NCBI RefSeq assembly: GCF_003073045.1
Contig: NC_037590.1
Location: 21,106,449-21,170,448, forward strand
DNA: 64,000 nucleotides
Direction of reading: 5' to 3'
Source of the DNA: Pomacea canaliculata
Lineage: Eukaryota > Mollusca > Gastropoda > Architaenioglossa > Ampullariidae
Shown: positions 39,896-50,664 of the stretch, in pieces
How positions within the stretch are numbered: the first letter of the stretch is position 1
Layout: each line of letters opens with the position of its first letter
The notes under the pieces: generated by a model
Database searches by the model: none
What the model was told of the DNA's origin: nothing
What the model saw: the letters and a program-made list of their open reading frames with translations, nothing else
Program-made: the position numbers and the translations under genes

Positions 39896-42800
39896 AGCTC
39901 GGGTATGACCTTTGCTTTTTTTAAACCTGTGACTTAGGCTGTTTAGATTTTAACCATGAGGCCCCAGACAAATTATTTGGAGCACCAAAACAGTGTCACC
40001 AGGTGTAAGTGCGCTGTCATTTCAAATGTAATTTGAGTCGTTTTATGATTTTCTTTTCGGCAGGCAGCAGTGTGAGGAATGAGACCACCTCAAAGAGTCG
40101 TATACAGCCGAGATGGTCTCCAGGGAAGGTTCTGATGACCATTCAGGCTATTGTTAAATTATTTTCTTTGTTGGGTATTAAGCTTCGAAATATTCGTGTT
40201 GCATAAAGGGAATCAGATAAAATAGAAAATGAAAAAAATTATCTATTCTCTGCTGTATAAGTGAAGCAACTATTAGCAAAACGTCTTTAACGTGTCTGTA
40301 CGTAGTTTTTAGAGTTAAAGTGCAGATTTCTCACATTTAGTTGAACCATCAGCGAATGGGATAAAATGCAAGTTTTTCTAAACAGATTGATAGACACAGT
40401 AGAATCTTCCGAGTGTTGACTTAAATTAATGTCTGGAGCGGAAAATGAGATATGAGGTGGTAAAAGGTTGACAAAGTTGGTGTTGTTTGAAAGTTTAAGA
40501 TAAGTGTTAAAATCAGGAGTCAGAGGAAAGTCTTCTAAACGTCAAAATGTGTTGGCGGCAGCTAAACTCGGTGAGCCACTCTCCTTACCGTGCGCCGCTG
40601 ATAATCAACTACCGTGGGAGGAGGTCAAGTCATTAACCGATCCGATACGCTGGCTGGTAACTCGATCACCTTTAAAGGCGAGAAGACAGTAATCCGATGT
40701 TTCGTGGAAAAAGCCTATATAGCCTTCTATCTAAGTAAAGAGGAAACTATCTTTGCCATGCGTTTAAAATCAGTTTGCTTGCACTGTACAAACTTCATGT
40801 CCTGGTCCACCTCCCTGCAAGGTACCTTGAAGGACAGTCTTGGACAACGTGTCCTGGCGGGTCACAAGTTATTTGACAAACTATGATAAGGTTTCTGTTT
40901 TGACCCCAGGACAGTAATACTCAGAAAAAAATCTATATAGTAAGAGCTCACACTTGATGCTCTTGTTTGGTTCAAACATGTTTACTCTTTACCACCTGAG
41001 AACCAGTTTTACTGTATAAAGAAAACAAAAGACTCAACAAAAGATAACAGCTTGTAAACAATGCTGCTGCTGCTGCCGAACAGGATATTTTGTAGTTAAA
41101 TAGCTGGTATCGCATTACAACCTTTCGTGACGATTTTGTTTTCTTGTTTACCTCCCCAAACTTCAGTCGAAAATGAGATAAAAAGGGTCACGATGCTCTT
41201 CCTGCATGGCCACACGGTGACTATCATTGTCTTCGCGAAAAGTGATCTGTGAAACGGGTATAAAGATTGTCATGAGACACCTGCACCATTGCCCAGGGGA
41301 ACAATGGGATGGTTTTTCTTCAAACCTGCACAGTTCGAATTCGCGCCAGCATTTTCTTCGTAAACTACGAGTGTGTCCCTTTGATGTACAGTACTTACTA
41401 CACTGTACATGTAACAGTCCTCGCAGCAGTGACTGCTTTCGCCACATCGTCAGTGGGACATGGACTTGTAACCTCTCGAACGAGGCGTTGTTTGTCGAGA
41501 TTTATACAAATAATAAAACAGAATATCTCCGAAATAAAAACGAGCAAAAACACTTGCCATAAAAATTTGTGTCAAAGAAGCCACTACAACATGTTTACCA
41601 GCTTCTCAGTCTCTCACCCGACACGTTTTTACTATTAATACTCATTGGTCACGCCCAGTATTCCCAGCGCTCGGAGGGATGAGTGTCATTATCCAAGAGT
41701 AGGCGAGAATACCTTGGGTGTTTCAGCCACCCTTTCCGTCAGTCGTGCCAGTTGAAATACCGGTGATGTCACCAGCTAGTTTTATTGTCTTCGACACTCC
41801 TGCTCATGAGTGACATCAATGAGTTGGCGACCCACACACATTTTTGTCGTCCTCCGAATACCTTGAACACATCTTACAAGAAACACAAGCATGGGTTGCT
41901 TCTATTCCCGGTGTTGCTTATGTTTGTGTTGAAATAAGTTCTGTTACACTATTATAATTTTAAAGTAAGCAGGTTAGTTGTTGTTCTTCGTCTGCACGCG
42001 TTCACAAACCAATGTGCTAATACACATGTACACATACACAAAGGGTCAACACGACTAGCACAGGGTAAGGCGCCCTATTGATGTATACAATTTGAAAAAT
42101 AAAAGTTTATGCAAACTGGGAAAGAATTCAGGTTAAGCACGAGATGTATTTGTAGAGGCGTAGCCTTTAGGTCAAAGCCCCACCTGCCTGTTTATCTCGC
42201 AGTGCGGTGGAGTATTCACGGACGGATAAGTCCATACCTTATATAAAGAGTCCAGTAAAGAAAATGACAAACTAGGCTTAAATAATAAATACTGACTTTC
42301 AGATTCGTGTCCACTCCAAAGTTCGTGTTTTTTTTAAAAAATCGTGTACTAAGAATCGTGTCTAAAACACAACTCTCCTGAGGTACAACAAGACCGTTGT
42401 CGAGTGACATCATGGACACCATCCGGCACATAAGTTAATGATCAGTCTCCTGAGGTAATCGAAAAAGAAGGAAACCCTGGCATCTTTATTTAAAGATCGT
42501 GCTGTAAAGGTTCGAACCAGATCTCAGTGATGAATAGTTGAGCGAAGTGGCAAATAGTGGCGAGACAATTAGAATAAGAGTTTATGGGTATTTAAGAGTT
42601 GTTCTTAGAACAGACTTGACTTCCTTCTTTGATGTTAAGGTCGAAGAAAACTAGTTCAAGCCAAATGGAAGGAAAGAAGAAAAAAAAAGAATTAAATGAA
42701 AAAATGAAGTCAGCTGAAAAAGAAAACGATCAGGGCAGGGTTTTTATACCTTTGTTATCCCACACTCGACAACCTGCCCTCTGCAGACACAATGTACACT

Positions 42801-42930
42801 TCCTTCAGGATGAGTTAAGTAAACAGCTCGATGGTAGGTACAGGCAGGTCGTGTGCAAATAAGATTTCATGATAACCCCTCTCAAAAAATTCGAAGTATC
42901 GTCCGAGGTTGAGAATCAGGCAAAGTGTAG
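39896..42930. other. Intergenic stretch between genes A and B
   Basis: Only short open frames without domain signatures. The 77-codon plus-strand frame at 42629 is Lys/Glu-rich at its start and looks accidental. Confidence 0.55.
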
Positions 42931-42934
42931 CCCA

Positions 42935-43150
42935 GTAATCTCTCAGTTGTTGGGAGTGAAGTATTAGCGACAGTATTTCTCTCGGCGCCGGCTTTGTTAT
43001 AAGGGCGTAGTCCCTGTGTCATCCCCCGATGCTTTATGTCACCCACCCCTGTGTGGGGCCAGCTACCCATTCAGCACTTGGATCAAATGATGGAGGAAAA
43101 AAAACTCATGTCTACGCCTCTGATCTCGGCTATCAGTGCTCTAACCACTT
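42935..43150. repeat. Interspersed repeat related to 39560-39890, with a tRNA-like end
   Basis: GTTGTTGGGAGTGAAGTATT and the next 50 bases align with the minus-strand repeat at 39.6-39.9 kb. Near 43110-43150 the minus strand reads GTCAAGTGGTTAGAGCAC, a box-A-like segment. Confidence 0.4.
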
Positions 43151-43186
43151 GACTATCTATATTAAATAAAAACCTAGCTGACTCAC

Positions 43187-43354
43187 AAATCCCAAATAAA
43201 TTTTAAGCGTTGAAGAAGATCGTCATCTCCCATGGGTTTGTGCCACCTGACAGCCACGTGACCGACACAGTGCTGTGTGAACATGGCAGTCGTAACCACG
43301 ACCGTCAGTGCCGTGAAGAACAGGCCAGCTCTCTGTAATTGCCATATCCAGTTT
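43187..43354 (-). CDS. Orphan candidate exon with a membrane-helix reading
   Basis: A TTATTTCAG acceptor and a strong GTGAGT donor bound 168 nt. One open frame reads NWIWQLQRAGLFFTALTVVV, then FTQHCVGHVAVRWHKP, with a hydrophobic segment that could span a membrane; a TGA lies within the donor. A second frame is open over most of its length. A 47-nt upstream exon candidate (43480-43526, MVTRTLPHLIFADDP) does not fit its phase. I recognise no family, and chance is quite possible. Confidence 0.25.
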
Positions 43355-44289
43355 CTGAAATAAGCAGGTCTACTTTAGCACCTCTTGTGTATCCCAGGAC
43401 GAGCTACTCAACGTAGTGATTTACAAACATCAGTGAGCCTCCGGACTTATTTCTCTGATAGTTACATTCACACTACCTGGGTCATCGGCGAATATTAGGT
43501 GGGGAAGTGTTCTCGTTACCATCCTGTTGGGAACCAAAAACAGTATAAATAAACAAAAACATGTAAAAATAGTTCCGTCAACAGCCTAACAAATAAACAA
43601 TGAAAAGAAAACGTGTCCTTGGCCTCGCAAGAGGGTGGAGCAGGGGACTGATGTTTTTCCTTCCCATCTGCGTCGACACCCACACATCGCAACAGAACAA
43701 CAAATTGCTTCCCTGCTTCTGTGCATCGTTTCGAATTTCTGTGTAAAACCGACTCGCACTTTAAACAGACGGTCTTCAATATGTCTAGAAGTCCAGTTTG
43801 AATGAGGGCTTCACGTTATCTTCAATTTAATTGGTGTGATTCTAGAAATATAGACGCACTCTTTATAACTTTTTTAGTTAATATCATAAAAACTATTTTC
43901 TGATAATTATTAATTATTAGTTTAAATATGTACAAATTTTATATATTCTCTTGATGTGCTAAAAAAAATTCTTCTTCCTGTTTTGCTGTTGTACAGTCTC
44001 TTATATCCAAGGGTGGACAGTAAATACTGCTTACCAAAGAGCCAGACGAGACCGCGCCTTTGTAGAGGTGAAAAATGTTCAGTAAATATAACCTTGACAG
44101 GCACAAGCACCTGTACAGTCGGCATGGTCTTGTGATCAAAGCGTGCTTGTTGAGGCTTATCGCAGTCAGCTCGCTGAACCCTGGCTCTCGGTTCATGCAT
44201 TTCAGACAGGTAGTAGTTTGAGGTGTGGCGGGTACTGAGTACAGACTTTGACACTGCGCTTGCGCACGCCCTGGTGCAGACACAACACA

Positions 44290-44640
44290 CACTCTTTCTC
44301 TTTCACACACACACACACCTTTTCTTTTTTCACACAAATTTGTATGCACACGCCTTAGTACAAACACACACGTACATTCTCTTTCACACACAGTTATATA
44401 AACACGCACACATACACACACACTTTATCTCTTTTTTTTTCATACATAAATATATATATGCACACGCACGCCCTAATCCAAAATCTTATGACACCCTCTC
44501 TCTTTCACACACACACACACACTAACACACTCCCTAATGCAATTACACTCACATATTCACACGCATGCCTTCCTACAAACACACAGGCGTTCTTTCTTTC
44601 TTTTCCTCTCTCTCTCTCACACACATATCTCCCCGCAGTA
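44290..44640. repeat. CA-rich and CT-rich low-complexity block
   Basis: Irregular CACACA tracts mixed with pyrimidine runs. It keeps several frames open by chance, for example up to 160 codons on the minus strand, with no protein-like content. Confidence 0.88.
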
Positions 44641-44870
44641 TCTGAAGCAAGTGTACCTCAGGGCGATGTCAGAGTATGTTCTACTTTATTCTACTTGAAA
44701 CCACGTGACAGCACGGAGTATATTCTATTATATACACCCGACCCTCCTCGTACATCGTCCACACCCTTTCCTTCCCCATCAGCGCACGGCGCAACTATTT
44801 CCCTGTGGTTGTCTTTGTCGTTGACCTTATCAGTGTCAGACATCTTGTATGGGTCATCGTCGTTTCACGT

Positions 44871-45000
44871 GGCGGTTCGGTAAAGCAGTGGTTAAAGGTG
44901 TCTGCCAATAACACACCGTAACGATCATGAGTTAAAATCTTGTCTCGGGTATTTTTGTTCCTTTAAGCTTGTGGCTCTTTTTTACTGGGTCTGCAGGAAT
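44871..45000 (+). repeat. tRNA-like repeat, possible SINE head
   Basis: GGTAAAGCAGTGGTTAAAGG resembles box A, and GAGTTAAAATCTTGTC lies about where box B should be. The rest is not recognised. Confidence 0.35.
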
Positions 45001-45269
45001 ATCCTTTTGCCCCCCCCCCCAATATTTGAGACGTAATTCCTCACAAAGAGCAAAGAACTGAAGAAAGGTAGGGGAACGTAGAGAGGAGATGGTCATCACC
45101 GTCACAAAAGCGGGCCTTGAGGCAAGTGGAGGCTCTAGCACCTCTGACGATCACATCGTGCGTGCGTGCAGTACCCCCCCCCCCCATCCATCCTTTTTTA
45201 CGAAATGTGCGAGTGCGAACGCCGTTCACTGTCAGCAGGGAGTTTGCCCCCCCAACGCCGAACATCTTC

Positions 45270-45335
45270 CTACGCCACTGCTTCAATGATAAAAAGCCTG
45301 TAACCTTAGTTGCTGACTTGGCATAAAACACTGAT
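45270..45335 (+). mobile_element. SINE tail fragment
   Basis: TAACCTTAGTTGCTGACTTG and GCATAAAACACTG are the reverse complement of the shared SINE core. The block before it, with CTTCCTACGCCACTG, belongs to a different repeat. Confidence 0.5.
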
Positions 45336-46052
45336 CTTATCCTCCTAGGTCTTTATACTGTTTAATGTGTAATAGTTTTACAGTAAGACATTGTAAGTTT
45401 TAACTAACTTTAAACTGCAGGTTCCTCCAACTTATCAAACCCTTATACAGGTGTGTATGGCTGGCGTGTGTGAATGATCGATAGGTGAGGAAAACAGAAT
45501 GGTAGAAGAATTTGCAGGTTCGTACACATACGGGGGTAACAGAGAAGAGGATACGAAGAACACCCGTTTCGCCTACAAGTTCCAACACAGTGGTACCCTA
45601 GGGGGTCAGTGACACGCTATACCCTTGTGTCAATGAAGGATGGACAATGCAAAGCTGGCGCCTTTTGACAAGACCGTCATACACCAGCGACTACCAGGCT
45701 TCCAGCACAATGAACTGCAGCGCAGCACCCGACCTCGCCGTCCTCGGGTGACAATGGCGGCCGCTGCCGGTGTGAAGAGAGCGTTCAGTCTAACAGTGCA
45801 AGTCTGTCGGGTAAACCGTTAGTGAACAGCTTACAGTCAGCGAGGTGTGGCGGTCTCGCCATCCTGGAGTTTACTTGTCATGACACAAAGATATGCAACG
45901 CAGCGTAGGCTGCTACTGTGAAAAGAATTATCAAAAGTTTATGTTGGAGAAAAGCAGCATTTACTGCTACTTAGTGGTCGTTATTGAGGATAACTATACA
46001 TAACTGAGCTATATCCTTTTTTGAAAGCACCTCTTAATTAAGAGTGTTCAGG

Positions 46053-46053
46053 C

Positions 46054-46084
<31 letters not shown>

Positions 46085-46272
46085 GGTGTGCGTGCGTGCG
46101 TGTGTTCTGTCGTTCTTTTGAGACTCCGATTGCTTTGGGTGTCCCTCTCTTATTTGGAGAGAGCGTGAAATCCCAAAGTAATCTTGTCGCACTTTCCGTC
46201 TGACCAATGAGCCATGGCAATTCTGGTGTGCAAACGCCACTAGGGTAATTATAATTATCTCCCTTTGGCATC

Positions 46273-46346
<74 letters not shown>
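46053..46346. repeat. Paired GT and CA microsatellites
   Basis: A GT run at 46053-46081 and a longer CA run at about 46274-46346 flank some 190 bases of unique sequence in opposite orientation. Confidence 0.92.
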
Positions 46347-46350
<4 letters not shown>

Positions 46351-46589
46351 GATTGACACAACAAGGAAGTAATGGCAAGCGAAAACTGTTTGAATTATCC
46401 TGAATATCGTCGACGTTGATCGCTCAAGCGTAGACCTAGTCACCCGAGTCTAGCAGTGTAGTCTTCACCTGGAAAAGAAAATCGAGGGTTTTATTCTATC
46501 AAGCTACGAACACACCCGAGTCTGTACACATTTTTAAAATCGCTGGGTTCATAACTCATCTCTGGCACGTTGTTCTGTCTTTGCAAGTA

Positions 46590-47060
46590 CAGTGGAACCT
46601 CGGTTAGCGAACGCCTCGGATAGCGAATATTTCGGATAACGAACAAAACTTTCGTTAAAAGTTTGTCTCGGATAGCGAACAAAATTTCGGATAACGAACA
46701 GCCACGTGAACCACACGTGACCGACCAGCATGTCATCATTCGCGCTCGAGACACAGTTACGATCGGTCGCTCCTTATCTGTGAATTAGTGAATTTTTTAC
46801 TTTATTTTAATAAGATATTCCTCAATCATGGCTCCAAAGAAAAGTGTGTAGAGAAGTCTTTCCCGAGCAGTGCGATAGGCAATAGGAGCCTAAACATGTT
46901 CAATGATAGTGTGATGTCGTATTACGAAGAGTTTTACAAAGAAGGCAGAAGCAACAGACACTGGACAAGTTTTTTCCTTCAACCTCAAAGCGACAGAAAA
47001 AGGAAGTCACCCCGATTTTATAATGTCACGTGCTCATGGAGGGGGGAATCAAAGCAGTAA
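46590..47060 (+). mobile_element. Truncated pogo/Tigger-like element
   Basis: A TA is followed by CAGTGGAACCTCGGTTAGCG, the usual pogo/Tigger end. Repeated TCGGATAACGAA motifs lead to MAPKKSV and a stop. Soon after, at 46941-46999, is KQQTLDKFFPSTSKRQKKE, like the PCNA-binding tail of pogo transposases. The DDE core is absent, so a large part was lost. I see no right inverted end. Confidence 0.6.
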
Positions 47061-47224
47061 TTCCACCCTTCCTCCCAGGCACCTCCATCCACCCACGCCG
47101 TCAAAACGGCAAGTGTTCTTATGTTTAAATGTTTTTGTTATTGTTTTTATGTTTGATTCCATTTATATTGTATTATAACTGTACTCACACACACATACAT
47201 AAACCATCGTGTGCACGTGCCACA

Positions 47225-47610
47225 TACACTGCATTCCTGTATGTACTACAACTATGACTATACATGTGCAACACATATTCCATCTTTAAGTACTACAACT
47301 CAGCACTACCATGTATATGCCCTAATGTACTACTGTATATGGATTATTTACCATGTGTATACTAATGTGCTACAAAATATTTATTAATTACTATGTATGG
47401 GTACTGATGTACTACTATATGTGTGTACTAAAGTACTACTATATATGCATTAATTATTATGTATGGGTACTAACACTCTGTTATATATACACACTAGTGT
47501 ACTGCTGTGTATATGTAGTACACATACTTCTATTCATGTGTATACACGTGTTTTACAATATATACTGATGTACTACTGTATGAAGTTCATATACTATTTT
47601 GTATATGCAT
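47225..47610. repeat. Degenerate AT-rich minisatellite
   Basis: Repeated TGTACTACTATATG-like words, with TATGGGTACTGATG and TATGGGTACTAACA variants, every 40-60 bases. Confidence 0.65.
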
Positions 47611-47676
47611 GTGTCTGGGATAACTGGATTTTGAGCAAGAGTTCGGACAGCCAACAACAACAAAAATAAGAAAGTA

Positions 47677-47755
47677 ATACAGATAGAACCCTGCTTACGA
47701 AGTCTATCTCGGTAAACTTTATGGGACCCTTGAATTTTCGTCTTTCGATTCCGTT
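47677..47755 (+). mobile_element. Second pogo-like terminal fragment
   Basis: TACAGATAGAACCCTGCTTA and ATCTCGGTAAACTTTATGGG look like the start of another pogo-type end in the same orientation. Nothing further is recognisable. Confidence 0.35.
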
Positions 47756-48059
47756 AGGGACTCGAGAGAAGGAACAATCGAGAAGTGACCTCCTCTACAT
47801 GATGATGATGAGGAGGAGGAGGAGGAGGAGGATACGTTTCGTGCACCCAGCAACACATTTTGACCGCCTGTTGCCTTCCAAGTGATATAAGCATGGAGGG
47901 TTTCTTTGTGTGTGAGATGGCCGAGACCAGTAACACCTGTCTTTATGGAGCAGAATTTACGTTCTGTCAAATTCTACTTGAGCGATTTTATTTTTGTTTT
48001 AAAAGGAGTCACAAAGCTGTCTTGCTGCGTAGAAAACTGTGTGGCATTTAATGATGTTA

Positions 48060-50619
48060 ATATAGAGGGGTGTGTGGAATTTAATGATTTCAGTATTGTT
48101 GTTGGCATTGCAGGTTTAATTTATGTCTCTTGCACATTGAGATATATTTCATAGGCGGGGCACTGTTTAATGTTTGAATGACTGTACGGGTCTTTCATAC
48201 AGATTTCACATTAAAGTATATCATAGCGACGCAAATAACATTAAAAATACTCACAGACAGAAAATAAACACTGTAATAGAACCGTGAATGCAGGACCGGC
48301 TGCTTTGTAATGATAATTAGCTTAATTAGCTGGTTCGGCGGTAGGCTCCAGTCTCAACTTTCGCAGTACACACATCTGTAAGTGCCTAAAATATGTCCTG
48401 CCATGTCATGAAAGGATACACATAGAACAGACTTGAATGCATTCGCATATTTTTATGCATATATATATATAAGTTTGGCCGACTATATGTGCTTTATATG
48501 ATGTATTTCAAAACTGTTTACATTTAGACATGTACAATGTGTTCCGGGAATTCAAAACTCTTGGTTTAGAGTACGTCTGAAAGCTGTTGAAATTGTTTTA
48601 CGATGTATCATGTATGACACGCTTTTTCTCTGTATTCCAGCGGTAAGTTCTCAAATTCACAGTAACACGTGTTGCATCAACTTGCCGTGTCACAGCTGAC
48701 ACCACGAAGACTACACCTGGTGTTCAGGTAAAAGCTGCAGGAGGGTCGAAACCACCCCTGACCTGAGCGGCAAGAGCAGCGGGTGGATTTCATAGGCCCT
48801 CTCAAGTTTTCGTCTTCAGGGGACCTTCTTGTTGACAGTCTTGGTCAAGTCGCGATCTTTACAAAGGTCGAGCTCATCGGTGTAAGTATATTCTATATGG
48901 GATCCTCTGACGGTTTGCTCGGCAACCGTATAATTAACCAATGAGAAGTGCGTTCTGTCGTTGCCTCTTTGCAATCACCCATGACTTGGAACGGTGACAA
49001 GTTTAAAGAAGGAGAAAAAGAAAACAAAAAAAGCAGGGGTGGGAGGCGGAAGTGAAGACTGGAGGGATATATAAATACTCGTACTATTAGAAGAAGTGAG
49101 CACAGATAAACAAAATGTATTTCCAGTTTGTCCTCATCCTAACAATTAATCTTTGGATAACTATAACACGAAAAGTGAATATTATTATATTTATTTATAT
49201 TATTGAATTATGTTAGCTCAACGAAAGTAAAAACTATCATACATTCCAAACGGATTGACTCGATTGCTGAAGATCATGTCTCCTCCCACTTGCCGACAAC
49301 ACGACCCAGCGTGGGAAGGGCCGTTTGTGCAACTGTCTCGGCTAAACAAGACATCAGGCCAGGGGTGGAAGATGTCTTAAATTTTAAGAAAGACATTGCT
49401 TGCTAAAGGAATTTTTATGGCCCAGACAACGCGCTTTTTCGCCATCTTGGGCTATGACAATTTTCTGAGCTCGACAGCAACCACGGTCCCCAGGTAAAGC
49501 GTGATCTTGTGAGGTTAGTCGAGCAGTATATTACTCACTAGCGGGTGGAAGAAGGTCGGGTGAGACAGGTCGGAAGGCTGTAACAATGGTCGGATTTCGT
49601 GATGAGCTACGTGGAAAATAAAGTTATTGCTTTCATGTTTTAAATCATATCTTTGCTTGGCCGAAACGTCCGCAACATCTTCAGAAGAGGAGGTCATCGT
49701 CGATCTTTACAAGCTGTCGATCTTTACAGCGCAGTCATTCCTCACTGGAACAGATATTCCCCAACAGGTTTCAATAACACACACACGCGCATATCATTGT
49801 CAAACGGCAGTTATCTATTTTCTCTCGTTTTCACGTTGGTAAACTTCCCTGAATATTCAGACATCTTGGTGCTTAGAATTTATATTTGTTCTCTGTTTCG
49901 CTCTCTCGTGCATATTCTCTCCTACTCTTTCTTCGTTTGTGGTTTCAAAGTTCTATATCCTTTTTGTCTCTCTCTCTCTCTGCACACTTTGCCCTGTGTA
50001 TGGACGCTCTGCTCGTCTGCCGTATGAGTGTGCGTGCATGTGTGTAGTTTTGTATAACTAACAATATGTACAGTTGTGTGCAATTCTGTCATATCGGTGA
50101 CCGCTGAAACCTTTGACAAGAATCTGAGGAGCAAATTCATGGTCCATTGGCGCAACTGTCCGAGGCCTACAAACCTTCACGTGGCATCGGCATTTCTCGT
50201 GTGATGGTCGCGTCTTTGCTGACCTCTGACCGGGCGTGGTCGCCATGCGGATCACCAAGTCTCTCTCGCGCTCAGCACAAACACAGTCGGGTGCGGCACA
50301 CCTTACGTCAAAACCACCGTGTCCACCCCTTCCCTACCCAGCATACACGACACACAGCAGAGCCACCCGTAGCTACACGCACTTTGTTAGCAGCAGGCAG
50401 CGAGTGCGACGGTGTTCTTGCTTCTGTCGCATCGTGACGAGTCACACCTGCTGCTGGGCGCTGACATACGTGTCGGAAATTCATCCGGGTGCTTTCAAGA
50501 TTCGTCGAGGAGCTATACCTTGTTCAAACCTTATGATCCCGGATTTTCTTGCAATTATTGGTGTTGGAGTAACTAACTGCTGAGTCCGGTTGTCGGAGAG
50601 AAGGACTCTGCTGCAGAAG
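48060..50619. other. Flank upstream of gene B
   Basis: Holds the Harbinger relic at 49205-49410 and otherwise unique sequence. The promoter of gene B should be in the last few hundred bases; no core element stands out. Several frames here are open for 70-124 codons without family signatures. Confidence 0.5.
49205..49410 (+). mobile_element. Relic right end of the same Harbinger family
   Basis: Aligns with about 28385-28625: CATACATTCCAAACGGATTG, ATTGCTGAAG and GTCTTAAATTTTAAGAAAGA all have counterparts in order. The terminal inverted repeat is not recognisable. Confidence 0.65.
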
Positions 50620-50664
50620 ATGGTGGCGAGGGTGCTGTCTGTGATCGGGGTGCTCCTGTTAATG
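50620..50664 (+). CDS. Gene B exon 1: start codon and signal peptide
   Basis: Reads MVARVLSVIGVLLLM and stops at a GTAGGT donor in phase 0, as gene A exon 1 does. A basic residue followed by a leucine/valine-rich core is typical of a secretion signal. It is joined to exon 2 across a 9.3 kb intron, so the link rests on phase and on the parallel with gene A. Confidence 0.68.

Noticed and set aside
43939-44421. 160-codon and overlapping 122-codon frames on the minus strand
   Set aside because: Two frames are open together, partly through CA/CT-rich low-complexity DNA. No recognisable motif.
46255-46443. Frames rich in Cys-Val
   Set aside because: Translation of the CA microsatellite.
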